DNA from: Aristolochia californica
Lineage: Eukaryota > Streptophyta > Magnoliopsida > Piperales > Aristolochiaceae
DNA: 64,000 bases
Assembly: GCA_029961685.1 (NCBI GenBank)
Contig: JARWKL010000012.1
Location: forward strand, 19,515,227 to 19,579,226
Direction: 5' to 3'
Position 1 is the stretch's first letter. Each line of letters begins with the position of its first letter. Of this stretch, positions 36,019-47,700 are shown in pieces. The translations under genes were made by a program, and so were the position numbers. The notes beneath the pieces are model-generated. The model was not told where the DNA came from and searched no databases. It saw nothing but the letters and a program-made list of their open reading frames with translations.

Positions 36019-37626
36019 TACAATATGTCACAATCTTTTTTTTATTTAGAAAACGGAGCAATGACTGCTACTTTCCCCTTCTCCCTCCATCCTCCCTCCT
36101 CCCTTCCCTCCACCCATCAAAGTTTGCCTACGCTTTTCAAAAATCAATTTTAAGCCAAACCATATCTCAAGTGACTCAATCTCTACTCAGTTCAAGTTGT
36201 GCCCAATCTTATCTTATGCATATATAAATTCTATGTAGGAATAATTTCAAGACACTTAAATAAGAATGACTTATATGCCCACTGGAGGGCCAGAATATTT
36301 ATTGTACTATTAAATTAAATTAATTTTTTTTAAAATTCTTTAATTATGAGCTTCTCCTTTACGTACACTATTTTTCCTGCATTTACTTTCAATGGTACAT
36401 TAAAGAACTCTAAAAGATAAACATATTCAAAGAAATTAAAAATGATAACTAGGGAAATAATAATTTTGGAAAAAAATATGGTACGAGTCACATATTAGGC
36501 CAAATGGACACATGGATATGTAAATTAGTAACATTGATAAAGGGTAGGACTTATGACTGAACCGACACGTACTAGTTACTTGGGAAGACGATACGGTTAT
36601 GAATCACAATTGCATCCATGGAGAGACATTCATAATCTACTTAAGCAAGGTTAGTTTTGGTTATATAATCTAATTTAAAATATAATATTTCAAATATATA
36701 AATATATATTAAAAAGGAAATCTAGGGAAATAAATTTTGGAAAATTGTTAGGATTTGACCATTTAATTTATGTTTTACAATTATGAAAAGCAATTATGTT
36801 CAATTTTTAGGCTGGGTTTGATGAATTCAGCCTGATTCTTCGATCAATAAATTACCAAGACATGAATTTAATATATTAAATAGTAACCCAAACTGACCTA
36901 TTTATGACTAAGGTTGGATTTAATTAGGGTTAAACAAGGGGCAAGTTTGGGTATGTTTTAATAGGGATGTTGAGAGTGTTGGGGGAGGGAAAGAGAAAGT
37001 ATGTTCTAGGGTTACATTAATATATTTCATAAGAGTTTAATGGTGTAGATTATTAATATACATAACATATAACTCAATAGCAATGAATAATTTTAAAAAT
37101 TAGTGTTAGTTAAGGAATCATACTAATTGGAATCTAAATGATATACTAGCATCGTAACTTGTAATATGTTATGTTAATTTAAAATCAGGTTGTAGCGGCA
37201 TTATGTGCCTAAGTCAATCTAAAATCAAGTTTTAAAATTTTCTAATTCCACATTTGAAACAGGCTCTTACATCACATACATCTTCTTCCCGCATCATTTA
37301 GATCTTCTTTGATTTTTTGACAAATAAAAACTTTCATGAATGGATTGTAAAATATAAAAATAATTTTATGAATAGGGTATATAACAAAATATGCTATTAA
37401 TCTAAATCTCAATGTGTATTGGTCCCTCTGCATTTGCATTCTATAGTCAACTCTACAACTCTTCCTATCACAAACTCTAGAGCCCATTTCTTCTTTCTTC
37501 AAACTCTACTATCTCGCTCACCCAAGAATCCCTCCTCCATACACACTCCCACAACTCCTAACCGGCCAAGACTATCTTTTTCCTACCCCTCTCGAACGGT
37601 CTGTTTGGAACCCTAGAAAAAAAAAA
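35503..37626. other. Non-coding spacer (unit 3)
   Basis: Counterpart of 1401-3513, including the short ORF (37419-37616). No supported gene. Confidence 0.5.
35976..36015. repeat. (AT)n microsatellite, intermediate allele
   Basis: About 40 bp of AT dinucleotides, the third length variant of this site in the window. Confidence 0.95.
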
Positions 37627-37728
37627 GAATTTGACCATTACTATTCCCAAAAATAGTTGTTGAAAACGAAATAATGATCAAATTCTCCTTTTCATTAACT
37701 ATTTTTGGGAATAATAATGGTCAAATTC
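37627..37728. repeat. Foldback (MITE-like) hairpin, unit 3
   Basis: Third copy of the hairpin, with arms intact. Confidence 0.8.
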
Positions 37729-37997
37729 GTATATTATTTTTTTCATACTAAGCCCTCTTGTCAAATGTTAGGGATTTATCTTTGTCATATCAAAACCTTC
37801 ATTTTCAAATTGTAAACGCATAATCTGTATATATATGTATGTAGTAGGTTACATACAAAAGACTAATAGAAGAAGAAATAAAAAATATTTGAACATCCAT
37901 GCCTTTATTTTCCTTCTTATTTCTTTTAATGAACGCATTTCACATGACACATGGAAGGGTTTTTTCCATCAGATAGACCATGATAAATGACTTGAAA

Positions 37998-38171
37998 CAT
38001 CATTGAGCCGCTGTAAAGAAAGCTCAGAGGAGGTGAATTTTATCACTAGACATCTTCAATGAATTTAAAAGAAAAAGAAGAATTTCAGAAAAAAGCCAAC
38101 ATAGAACTCAAAATGATAAATTTTATAAGAAAGTTGATGTTTGTTTTGAGTGTGGGAAACCACGACATAGA
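37998..38171 (+). pseudogene. Copia gag relic, left part (unit 3, sub-block a)
   Basis: Again begins with the 16-bp DODA 3'-end scar (37998-38013) and ends with ATAGA at 38167-38171. Confidence 0.7.
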
Positions 38172-38612
38172 TGTTTAGTTGTGGAGCCTAATTAACGTCT
38201 TACGCTGAGTCGGTACATGGGTCGACCTTCGCAATAAGGTCGCCATGGGGGTTAGAAAGGGGGCAGAGCCCCCGCCAGATCCACGATATATTGACTGTTG
38301 TTTCATTAAGGGCAGTTTGGAGATTTCACTCTTGTATCGTGGTTGCCCTAATTTTCTCTTTACATTTGGGGCACCGCTATTAGGGTTTCATTCAATCACC
38401 ACAGAGACTTTGAGTTTCAGCCCGAGAGAGGTTAGAGAAAAACAGTGTGTGTGATTTCTCTTTATAAACTATTTTATCTTCATAGTGGATTATTGCGGCG
38501 GCGGAAGACTGGACGTAATCTCACCTTGAGGCAAATTTGTTTAAATCTTGTTGTTTGTTCTCGTGCTTACTTTTCCTTTCTTCTGCGATTATTATTATTG
38601 CTCTCGTTAGTT
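38172..38612 (+). mobile_element. Solo LTR with deleted right end (unit 3, sub-block a)
   Basis: Starts TGTTTAG as in the other copies, but the last 28 bp or so, including CCTAACA, are lost. The deletion joins two TAGAA repeats, so it looks like a short-repeat-mediated deletion. The sequence is clearly diverged from units 1 and 2 in the middle (for example the GCAGAGCCCCCGCC region). Confidence 0.8.
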
Positions 38613-39490
38613 TAGAAGGAACAAATGTCCAAACCTTGAAGGAAGAACCCCATCCACAAACAAAGATCCCAAGAAAAAGAAGAAGGTCTTGACCTAAGTT
38701 TGTGATGCTATGGATGAAGAGTCTAGCCACTCAAAAGAAGAAGAAAGCGATGTTGGACTCATGGCAATTGAAGACAATGATGACGAGTCTACCACCTCCG
38801 AAGAGGTAAGATATTTGGACTATGAAACTGTGGTTGAATAACTTTTAGAAAAGTTTATTCATAGTATAAAAAAATACAAAGAAAAATGCAATGCTCAATT
38901 GCATGAAATTACAATGCTCAAGAAGGAGTTTGTTGTCTTTAAGGAAGTTAATAAAAGCCATGTAGCAATTATCTCAAGACAAAGTGCATTGATAGACAAG
39001 CTATCATGTGATAGGCTTGCATTTGAAAAGAAGAGTTTAGAATTAGAACAATAAGTCATACTTCTCTCTCTTAAATTCACAACCAGTAAAAAAGTAAGGA
39101 AGGACAAAGAAAAAAAAATAAAGCAGGAAGTTCTCTCCTATTCCTCACATTAGATGCCACTACTGCAATAAGATGGGTCAATATGCCCACATTTGTCAAG
39201 TTAAGAATGAGAATTGCATCAAACAAACTTGGGTACCCAAATCAACCGAAAATATTGTGGTAACCCAAAAGAACTTGGGTAAACAAGTTTGGAAGCCCAA
39301 ATCACCTCGCACATCAAATGTCATCCCAAAGGGACCCAACCTAAAATGTATCTCTTAGAACTTTTCGTGATGTAGGTTTATCTCTGACCCAAAGCACCGA
39401 AAAATGTTTAGATTTTGGATAGCGGTTGCTCAAGGTACATACTAGTGATAAGAAGAAGTTCGTTGAACACAATCCCAAAGATTACTTAAA
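38613..39490 (+). pseudogene. Copia gag/protease relic, right part (sub-block a)
   Basis: Contains the acidic linker near 38716, the knuckle with MGQYAHIC around 39170, and a broken start of the protease near 39400. Differences from units 1 and 2 are more frequent than elsewhere in the unit. Confidence 0.7.
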
Positions 39491-39785
39491 TTTAAATAAT
39501 ATTTTTTAAATACAATCCTTTTATATGTTCAATTTCTAAATATAATTAAACGGCCCTTTTTAGATACAAAATTATATTGTACAACCCTTTCAAAAATTCT
39601 ATTTCTAAATAATGACACTCGAATATTGTGTTTTTAATCGCTTTCTAAGAACTAAAGTAGAAATATGAACATTGAGTAACCAATGGCAGTATTAATTACT
39701 TGGCGAATGGCTGTATTAGCACATAACCTATCCAATACACACGGAGGAGCAAAGAATTACAACGGAAAAGCTAATTGACAAATGA

Positions 39786-40045
39786 AAGAGGAGTTAAAAG
39801 CATCCTTGAGCCGCTATGAAACGGTAGGAGGCATAAGAGAGAGAAGCCAGAGACCAGCTATGGTGGATGAGTTCCGCCTTCGCCTTCAAGCCAATAGCCC
39901 CCAACGTGACATGCAACGGGTAGAAATGCTCCGGCGATGGAAGCGCCATCTTCGGGAACGGCGCCTTCACGTTGTAGTGGTTCACGTCGTCGTGCCTGAA
40001 AGCAAAGAATGGATCAGTCTTGAAGAAACAAATTCAACCGTTGCG
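39786..40045 (-). pseudogene. DODA exon 3 relic with lost stop codon (sub-block a)
   Basis: Only exon 3 (about 39995 down to 39803) and about 50 nt of intron 2 remain; homology stops at 40045. The normal TGA stop is changed to GGA, extending the frame by GCF. Substitutions include H217L, A229T, A233I and V235L; A237 is shared with the plus-strand paralogue. Exons 1 and 2 are absent, so this is a dead older copy. Confidence 0.85.
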
Positions 40046-40779
40046 ATACATGGTTTTGTGGGGTATTTATATCTTCCCCAAGCCAAACTAGCTATTTTTT
40101 GCGCATTTGCAAAAGTCAATACTTAGATTAATCGATTAATGTAAAGTGATTGATCAATCAATTGATCATAACGGCTTTTTTCTGTCAGACAGTGATTTAT
40201 CAATCGATGGACTCTAAAGTTAAGTTGATTGATTATTGCTGTGGGATGATCGACCAATCAGAATTTCCTCCGGCTATGCAATACAAGTATGATCAATCAA
40301 TGCAAACTCAAGGATCAATCATGCTTTATGTCCCTGGCTGACAAGATTTTATCTGAACGATCAATTAGGTGGGATGATTGATCATTCCAAGTAAAATTTG
40401 TTTGCTTGGACAGTATTGATCGATCAATCCAAATGGGATGATCCATCATGCTTTATAGCATGAAATGGCCATGTTCTGGATGATCGATCAATCGACTATG
40501 GTTGATCAATCATGCTTTATAATCTTGGCTTGCACACATCTTGATGATCGATCATTGGTGGAGGCTGATCGATCATTCCAGTGCAAGTTCAACTAAGTTG
40601 ACTTTCAAAGCATGAGAATGATTTTATCTAAGTGCTCTAACATGTTCTAAAGGTTGTTTATGATGCTCTTAAATATATTTACATGCCATTTATGACCTAA
40701 AGCTCCATAATCACAATTGTACTCAAAGAACGAAGTATAGGTATACTCTCTTACATTTGTGACTGAGTTTATATTTGTA
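40046..40779. repeat. GATC-motif-rich non-coding segment, unique to unit 3
   Basis: Over about 40130-40600 the words GATCAATC, GATCGATC and TGATTGATCA recur many times in imperfect, roughly 40-80-bp spaced blocks such as GGGATGATTGATCATTCC. It lies between the DODA exon 3 relic and a copia gag and is probably part of that element's LTR or 5' leader; no gene is seen. Confidence 0.55.
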
Positions 40780-41371
40780 CTCAATAGGGTCTCTACATGT
40801 AAGACCGCCAAGGATATTTTGGAAACATCAGAGGTCACACATAAAGGAACCACTAGAATTAAAGACTCTAGAATTAGCTTGTTGATAGCCCAATATGATT
40901 AATTCAAAATGAAATCGGGTGAGTCAATAGCTGAGATGCACTATAGGTTCACTCATATAATCCATGAGTTTAATATCCTAGGAGAGGAGATTTCCTTGTA
41001 TAGACAAAACAACAAGCTTCTTAAGGCACTTCCAAAGTCATGGGATGTGAGGAAAACCGTCATTCATGAGAATGCTAATTTCAGAGCTATAAGCTCATAG
41101 CTACTAGGAATCATTCTCACATATAAGATGGAACCTCAAGATGTTGTGGAAAAGCAACCTAAAAAGAAAAAAAAAATCTCTTAAGGACAATATGAGTGTT
41201 CAAAGCAACTCTTGTGAAGAAAGCTCTGATGAGGTGAGTTTCATCACTAGACATCTTCAATGAATTTAAAAGAAAATTAAGAATTCAGAAAAAAACCAAC
41301 ATAGAACTCAAGCTAATAAATTTTATAAGAAAGTTGATGTTTGTTTTGAGTGTAGGAAACCACGACATAGA
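40780..41371 (+). pseudogene. Copia gag N-terminal relic (UBN2-like), sub-block b
   Basis: Translation shows a copia gag UBN2-type segment: TAKDI near 40799, KMKSGESIAEMHYRFTHI from about 40906, and a KALPKSWDV motif near 41020, then stops and a basic KKKKK tract. The CFEC knuckle start follows near 41343, cut by the LTR at 41372. Units 1 and 2 lack this N-terminal part. Confidence 0.78.
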
Positions 41372-41875
41372 TGTTAAGTTGTGGAGCCTAATTAACGCTT
41401 TACGCTGAGTCGGTACGTTGGCCGACCATCACGATAAGCGCATCGTGGGGGTTAGAAAGGGGCGGAAAACCCTCCTCCCAGGGGTGTGGGGGCAGATCCC
41501 CTGCCAGATCCACGATATATTGACTGCTTTTTTATTAAGGGTAGTATCGAGATTTTACTCTGATATCGTGGTTGCCCTAAGTTTCTCTTTATATTTGAGG
41601 CACCGCTATTACGGTTTCATTCATTCACCACAAGGACTTTGAGTTGTAGCTCGAGAGAGGTTAGAGAAAAACACCTGTAAGTATGTGCGATTTCTCTTTG
41701 TAAACTATTTCATCTTTATAATGGATTACTACAGCTACGGAAGACATGACGTAATCTCACTTTGAGGCGAACTTATATAAATCTTGTTGTTTGTTCTCGT
41801 GCTTACTTTTCCTTTTTTCCACGAATATTATTATTGCTCTCGTTAGTTTATAATTAGGGTGTCTAATTCCTAACA
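41372..41875 (+). mobile_element. Solo LTR (unit 3, sub-block b)
   Basis: A 504-bp version of the LTR with ends TGTTAAG and CCTAACA and ATAGA duplications at 41367-41371 and 41876-41880. It is longer because of an insertion-like GC-rich stretch near 41459-41500. The shared target site proves common descent with the other three copies. Confidence 0.85.
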
Positions 41876-42700
41876 ATAGAAGGAACAAAAGTCCAAACCT
41901 TGAAAGAAGAACCCCATCCACAAGCAAAGAGTGATGCTATGGATGAAGAGTCTAGCCACTCGAAAGAAGAAAAAAGAGATGTTGGACTCATGGCAATTGA
42001 AGACAATGATGACGAGTCTACCACTTCTGAAGAGGTAAGTTATTTGGACAATGAAACCGAGGTTGAATTATTTTTAGAAAAGTTTATTCATAGTCTAAAG
42101 AAATACAAAGAAAAATGCAATGCTCAATTGCATGAAATTACAATGCCCAAGAAGGAGTTTGTTGTTTTAAGGAAGCTAATAAAAGCCATGTAACAAGTAT
42201 CTCAAGACAAAGTGCAATGATAGACAAGCTATCGTGTGATAGACTTGCATTTGAAAAGAAGAGTTTAGAGTTAGAACGATAAGTCATACTTCTATCTCTC
42301 AAATCCACTCTTGGGAAGAACAAAAAAAAGCAAAGCAATAAGTTATCTCCCATACCTCACTTTAGATACCACTATTGCAATAAGATGGGTCACTATGCCC
42401 ATATTTGCCAAGTTAAGAATGAAAATAGCATCAAACAAACTTGGGTACCCAAATCAACCGAAAATGTTGTGGTAACCCAAAAGAACTTGGGCAAACAAGT
42501 TTGGAAGCACAAATCACCTAGCACATCAAGTTTCATCCCAAAGGGGCCCAACCTAAAATGGATCTCTTAGGGTTAACTTTTTCGTGATGAAGGTTTGTCA
42601 CCGAGCCAAAGCATCGAAAAATGTTTAGATTTTGGATAACGGTTGCTCAAGGTACATACTAGTGATAAGAAGAAGTTCGTTGAACTCAATCCCAAAAGAT
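41876..42700 (+). pseudogene. Copia gag/protease relic, right part (sub-block b)
   Basis: The longest open stretch (41900-42193) reads the acidic/coiled gag linker. The second zinc knuckle around 42373-42414 keeps its histidine (MGHYAHIC), unlike other copies, so this is the least decayed version. The protease start near 42620 is frame-broken. Confidence 0.75.
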
Positions 42701-43017
42701 TACTTAAATTTAAATAATAATTTTTAAATACAATCCTTTTATATGTTCAATTTCTAAATATAATTAAACGGCCCTTTTTAGATACAAAATTATCTTGTAC
42801 AACCCTTTCAAAAATTGTATTTCTAAATGACACTCGAATATTGTGTTTTTAATCACTTTCTAAGAACTAAAGTAGAAATCTGAACATTGAGTAACCAACG
42901 GCAGTATTAATTACTTGGCGAATGGCTTTATTAGCACATAACCTATCCAATACACACGGAGGAGCAAAGAATTACAATGGAAAAGCAAATTGACAAATGA
43001 AAGAGGAGTTAAAAGCA
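42701..43017. other. DODA 3' flank (unit 3)
   Basis: As 5416-5726, with a minus-strand AATAAA near 42927-42932. No gene. Confidence 0.55.
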
Positions 43018-44125
43018 TCATTGAGCCGCTGCGAAACGGTAGGAAGCATAAGAGAGAGAAGCCAGAGACCAGCTATGGTGGATGAGTTCCGCCTTCGTCT
43101 TCACGCCAGCAGCCCCCAACGCGACATGCAACGGGTAGAAATGCTCCGGCGATGGATGCGCCATCTTCGGGAACGGCGCCTTCACGTTGTAGTGGTTCAC
43201 GTCGTCGTGTCTGAAAGCATAGAATGGATCAGTCTTATAGAAACAAATTCAACCGTTGCGAGTACTGAGTGACGTGAGTTGAGCTGTTACCGTCCATCGA
43301 GGAGTGCTTCCTTGAGCCATGTATCGAAGGCGAGAGCCCAAGGAAAGACGGGTTCGTTATCAGAACCAAGCACCTGAAGATTATGGGTGGCATTGCCGGA
43401 GCCGATGATGAGGACCCCTTGGTCCCGTAGGGGAGCCAGGGCTTTGCCCATGTTGTAGTGATGGGTTCCGTCCTTGTCGGTTTGGATAGAGAGCTCGACG
43501 ACGGGAACGTCGGCATTTGGGTACATGAGAATTAAGGGGACCCATGCGCCGTGGTCGAGCCCCCGGCACTTCTCTTCCTTCACCTGCTCGAATCCTCCCT
43601 TGATCAGCAATTCCTTCACTTGATTTGCCAGTTCAGGGGAACCCGGCGCTGGATAACGGAGCTGCAGTGCAGACGGAAACTCGTCATGTTGATTTTTATT
43701 AGTGGTAAATGACAACTTGCAGTGGAAGAAAATGACACAGAAACTATCCAAATCAGTTCAAAATAACGAGAGACATGTAGAATGCAGCCTTCAATTTCGA
43801 ACAGTTAAACCCCTTCCTCGAAAACGGCTCTAAATTTTCAAAAAGAATGGGAAAGATAAGCGAAAGAAAGAAGGAGAGCAACGGAGTTTAAAAGCCAAAC
43901 CTGAGGCATGGGCTCAGGAAACATCTGGAAGACGTTGATGGTATCGTTTCGATCAACAACGGTGACGGTGGGTTCAGCCGTTTCCCAGTGAGCGGAGATG
44001 ATGAGAATACCTCTGGGCTTCGTCGCCAAGATATTCTCCTGCCATTGCTGCAAGAAAGGCCTGACCGGCAGCGAAGCGTCGATGGCCACAGTTGGGGCTC
44101 CGTGACCGATGAAGAAGGTGTCCAT
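43018..44125 (-). CDS. LigB-type extradiol dioxygenase (DODA-like), unit 3
   Basis: Minus-strand exons are 44125-43901, 43661-43291 and 43210-43018, coding for the same 262 residues as units 1 and 2. Intron 1 and the 5' flank differ at several bases (for example TTTAAAAGCC against TTCAATAGCC next to the donor, GCAGGGAG against GTAGGGAG upstream), so this copy is older relative to units 1 and 2 than they are to each other, while the protein is unchanged. This hints at constraint on the protein. Confidence 0.92.
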
Positions 44126-44345
44126 GGTGCTTGAGTCTTTGCAGGGAGACCAAGAAAGAGATTTGCTTATATAGATGTCAATGGAGATTGCAGACGTACA
44201 TCCCCAATCGACTTGTTCTCTTTGACCATCTTTTCTTTGGCATCTTTACTTGAGTCCGTTGGTCAAGCGCGGTTTGCGCCGCCGGTCAAAGAGTAGTCAC
44301 CAAGGGTGGGCGTGTTTGCTTCAGCCCATCTCCTCCCCTATCGGT
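44126..44345 (-). promoter_or_regulatory. DODA promoter with TATA box (unit 3)
   Basis: The TATA element is at 44173-44165 on the minus strand. Several substitutions separate it from units 1 and 2. Confidence 0.7.
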
Positions 44346-44754
44346 GATAGATTATTATATAGAGGAAAGTTCTGAAGGTGTGTGATACTTAATAAAAAAT
44401 TTATATGGCCACCTCTATTGGATAAGCTGATCATGGCAGCTTTAGAAAATCTATTGAAGGTAATATAATTGTTACAAATTCTGAGAATTAACTTTAAGGT
44501 ACACACACCTTGAGAGTAAATTAGCAATCTAAGACAGTATCAGATTATAAACTACTATAAAATTACTATGAAATTTGTGGTTAATTGTGATTTTTGCATG
44601 GTTGGTGAGTTTAATTTACTGAATCTTTAGTTTAATTAAATTATAGCCATTGAAATATGATTAAACCTATTCACCCCTCCTCCCCTAGGTTTATTATCCT
44701 TGTATGATCTGATAGTAATTTACTAAAATTACTGTGAAATTTGTGGTTAATTGT

Positions 44755-47700
44755 GATTTCTTCATCCGAAGTTCTTCCTCGCCGACGAACGAAAGCCACA
44801 GTCCGACGGGAGGTAAGATTTTTATTTAATATTTTTATTTTTTTTGCGTCGCCGACCTAACCCTAAAAAATCTCTAACTCTCGCTTCGTTTCAATAGTGA
44901 TCCTTCATTCTTTGAAAGGTTTTGGAGATATCCCCGAATGGCAAACACTCTCTATTTCTGTAAGTGTTGATTTTTTTTTCATTTTTATCTTCTGTATGTT
45001 TTCTTCCTCTGCGATTTCGGAGTTGATTTTTGTTTTTCATTTTTATCTTCTGTACGTTTTCTTCCTCTGCAATTTCAGTGTTGATTTTTTTTTTTCATTT
45101 TAACTTCTATACGTTTTCTTCCTCTGTGATTTCAGTGTTGATTTTTTTTTTTCATTTTTATCTTCTGTAAGTCTAGTTAGCCTTTGGTTGACAGGACTCT
45201 GGGGTTCGTTGTATATATTCCAGATAAAGTTAAATACATCATTTTAATCCTTTTTTTACCTTTTTCCCTCAATCAATAAGTTTATCTCGTATCGTTTTCT
45301 ATCGTGTGGTTTTTTTTAAGCATGAAGAGAATTTAGCAGACCATGTAGTTGATTATTATCTTATTACTCACAGACCTAAACTTTGACCTTCCAATTTCCA
45401 TTTATATTGCTATCAGCGGTATTGGTTTTAAATGCATAAAACTTCTGTTCTCTCTTAAGAATCTGTTTAAGCTGAAAAGGATCATTCATCCTTTGCTCAG
45501 CATGGCATTCTGTACAGTCGTCATTCATATGTTGTCCTATAGTTGGTATCCTATACGATTTAGTGTGGACAAAGTCTCAAAGCCCTTCTTCTAGTCACAA
45601 TATGTGGATTATCAACATTTTCAATGTATAGTGCACTTCTACTTTTGCTAATCTCTGTTCATATAGATTGTGTCCATATTAATTATATTTTATCTGGTAG
45701 TGGACCTTTTTATCTAAAATGCAATGATTAGTCTTTATCTTTTTTATGCAGCTTCTATTGTGACTTGGTTCTGTTTTTGTTTTTTTTCAATAACTTGAGA
45801 GAATTAAAATTACGATAACATGCTCTTTTAAGCAATTGTGTAGACAAAAATCATGTCCTAACTGCAAAACTGTAAAAAAAAAATTATCTAGTGTGATCAG
45901 TGCTTGTTCTTTCTTCATGTGTCTTTTTCTTATTCCTATGGAACTCTTCCTATTCCTAAATATAATATTGTGGTCCATAAAACAACCATAATAATTACAT
46001 TGTTGTTCACCAAAACAAAACTTTTTTTTATGCATATGGAACTCAACCCAATTCTGTAATGTTAGACTAGTAACAGTTCTAGTAAGCATGTATTCATCAT
46101 ACATATTAGATCAGAACATTTTGGAATACAGTACATAATTTTTATTTTTAGACCCAATATTTCGTTGAATTGATACGTTAGATACAGACGGATGTAAATT
46201 ATCTGTCTTTTTTGCAATCGATTTTTATCCTTCCTCTTCGATTTCTTCGTCCGAAGTTCTTCCTCGCTGACGAGACGAAGCGACGGTCCGACAGGAGGTA
46301 AGATTTTTATTTAATGTTCTGTTCTTTTTTCATCGCCGACCTAACCCTACAAAGTTTCTAACTCTCGTTTCGTTTCAGCAGTGCCCCTTCATTCTTGGAA
46401 AGGCTTTTGGAGATATCCCTGAATGGCGAACACACTTTCTGTTTCTGTAAGGTTTGAATTTTTTTTTTCATTTTTATCATTAATTTCTTGGTATTGAGGT
46501 TGAATTTCATCAGAATATTAGAAGAGAATGTTGGTGTGCTTATTTCCTTCTCTTAGAAGTTTTTAAATTTATATATATAAAAGGATCGGTATATTGGACT
46601 GGAAACTATTGGGTGTAGGGCTACAGGCTCAAAGAGACTCCGCTGCATTGAAAGACAAGGGTCGTTCCCGATTGTTTCAACATCACGTACATTCCTCTAA
46701 GAATAGACAAGTATATTAAATTATGTGTAGGATCTTTGTTGTTTGGATAGCTTTCTTTTCTCTATGTTTTTAATTTGTAATTTTGTTTTTTTTGTAGAAG
46801 TAAGAATGTCAATACCTCCTCAATTGACATTAATAATTAACACTAGTTCTAGTGTCGTCATAAATAGTGACTCAACTCCACCAGAGTCACTACCCTCTGT
46901 CATAGAAGTGGGCCCAGATGAAATTATCATAAATGAGGATGAAGGTGACTCTACGCATACTTCAAAAAGACAAAAAAAAGTCTCATGTGTGGTTGGAATT
47001 CAAATAAGTATCGCTTAATGGTACAAAAAATGCTCAGTGTGTTCATTATAAAATCAATTTGGTTGTTATTAGTAGTGGAGTGACCACACATATGAGTCGA
47101 CATTTGAAACGTTGCACTAGTAGAAAAGTGGCAATGAGAAAACAAAAAACCTTAAACTTTCAACCAGGGGTGCGGGGTCTAATGTTGATCAGAGTCCATC
47201 TGGACTTCCTTTTATGGATTTTGGAGGAAAATATGAAGAAGCTAAAATGAGAGTACTCATTGCTCATTGGATTCTTATGCATGAACATCCATTCATGATA
47301 GTAGAAGAGGAGGGATTTAATTTTGTAATGAAGATGACAAATATGAATTATGAGAAAATATCCCGTAAGACCATTAAGATGGAGTGTATGGAGTTGTATG
47401 TGGCAGAGAAAAAGAAATTAAAATTTTTGTTAAAAGAGATTAACAAGATTAGTCTTACCACGGATCTTTGGAAGTCCCAAAATCAAAAGATTGAATACAT
47501 GGTTATTACTGGACATTTATTGACAGTAATTGGAAGCTACAAAAACGAGTCTTGATTTTTGTGCATATTCCTCCTCCTCCTCGTGGCGTTGATATAGCAG
47601 AAGCTATTTACAAGTGTTTGACAGAGTGGGAGATCGAAAATAAAGTTTTTAGTATTTCAGTTGATAATGCTGCATATAATGATGTTTGTATCAGAGTTTT

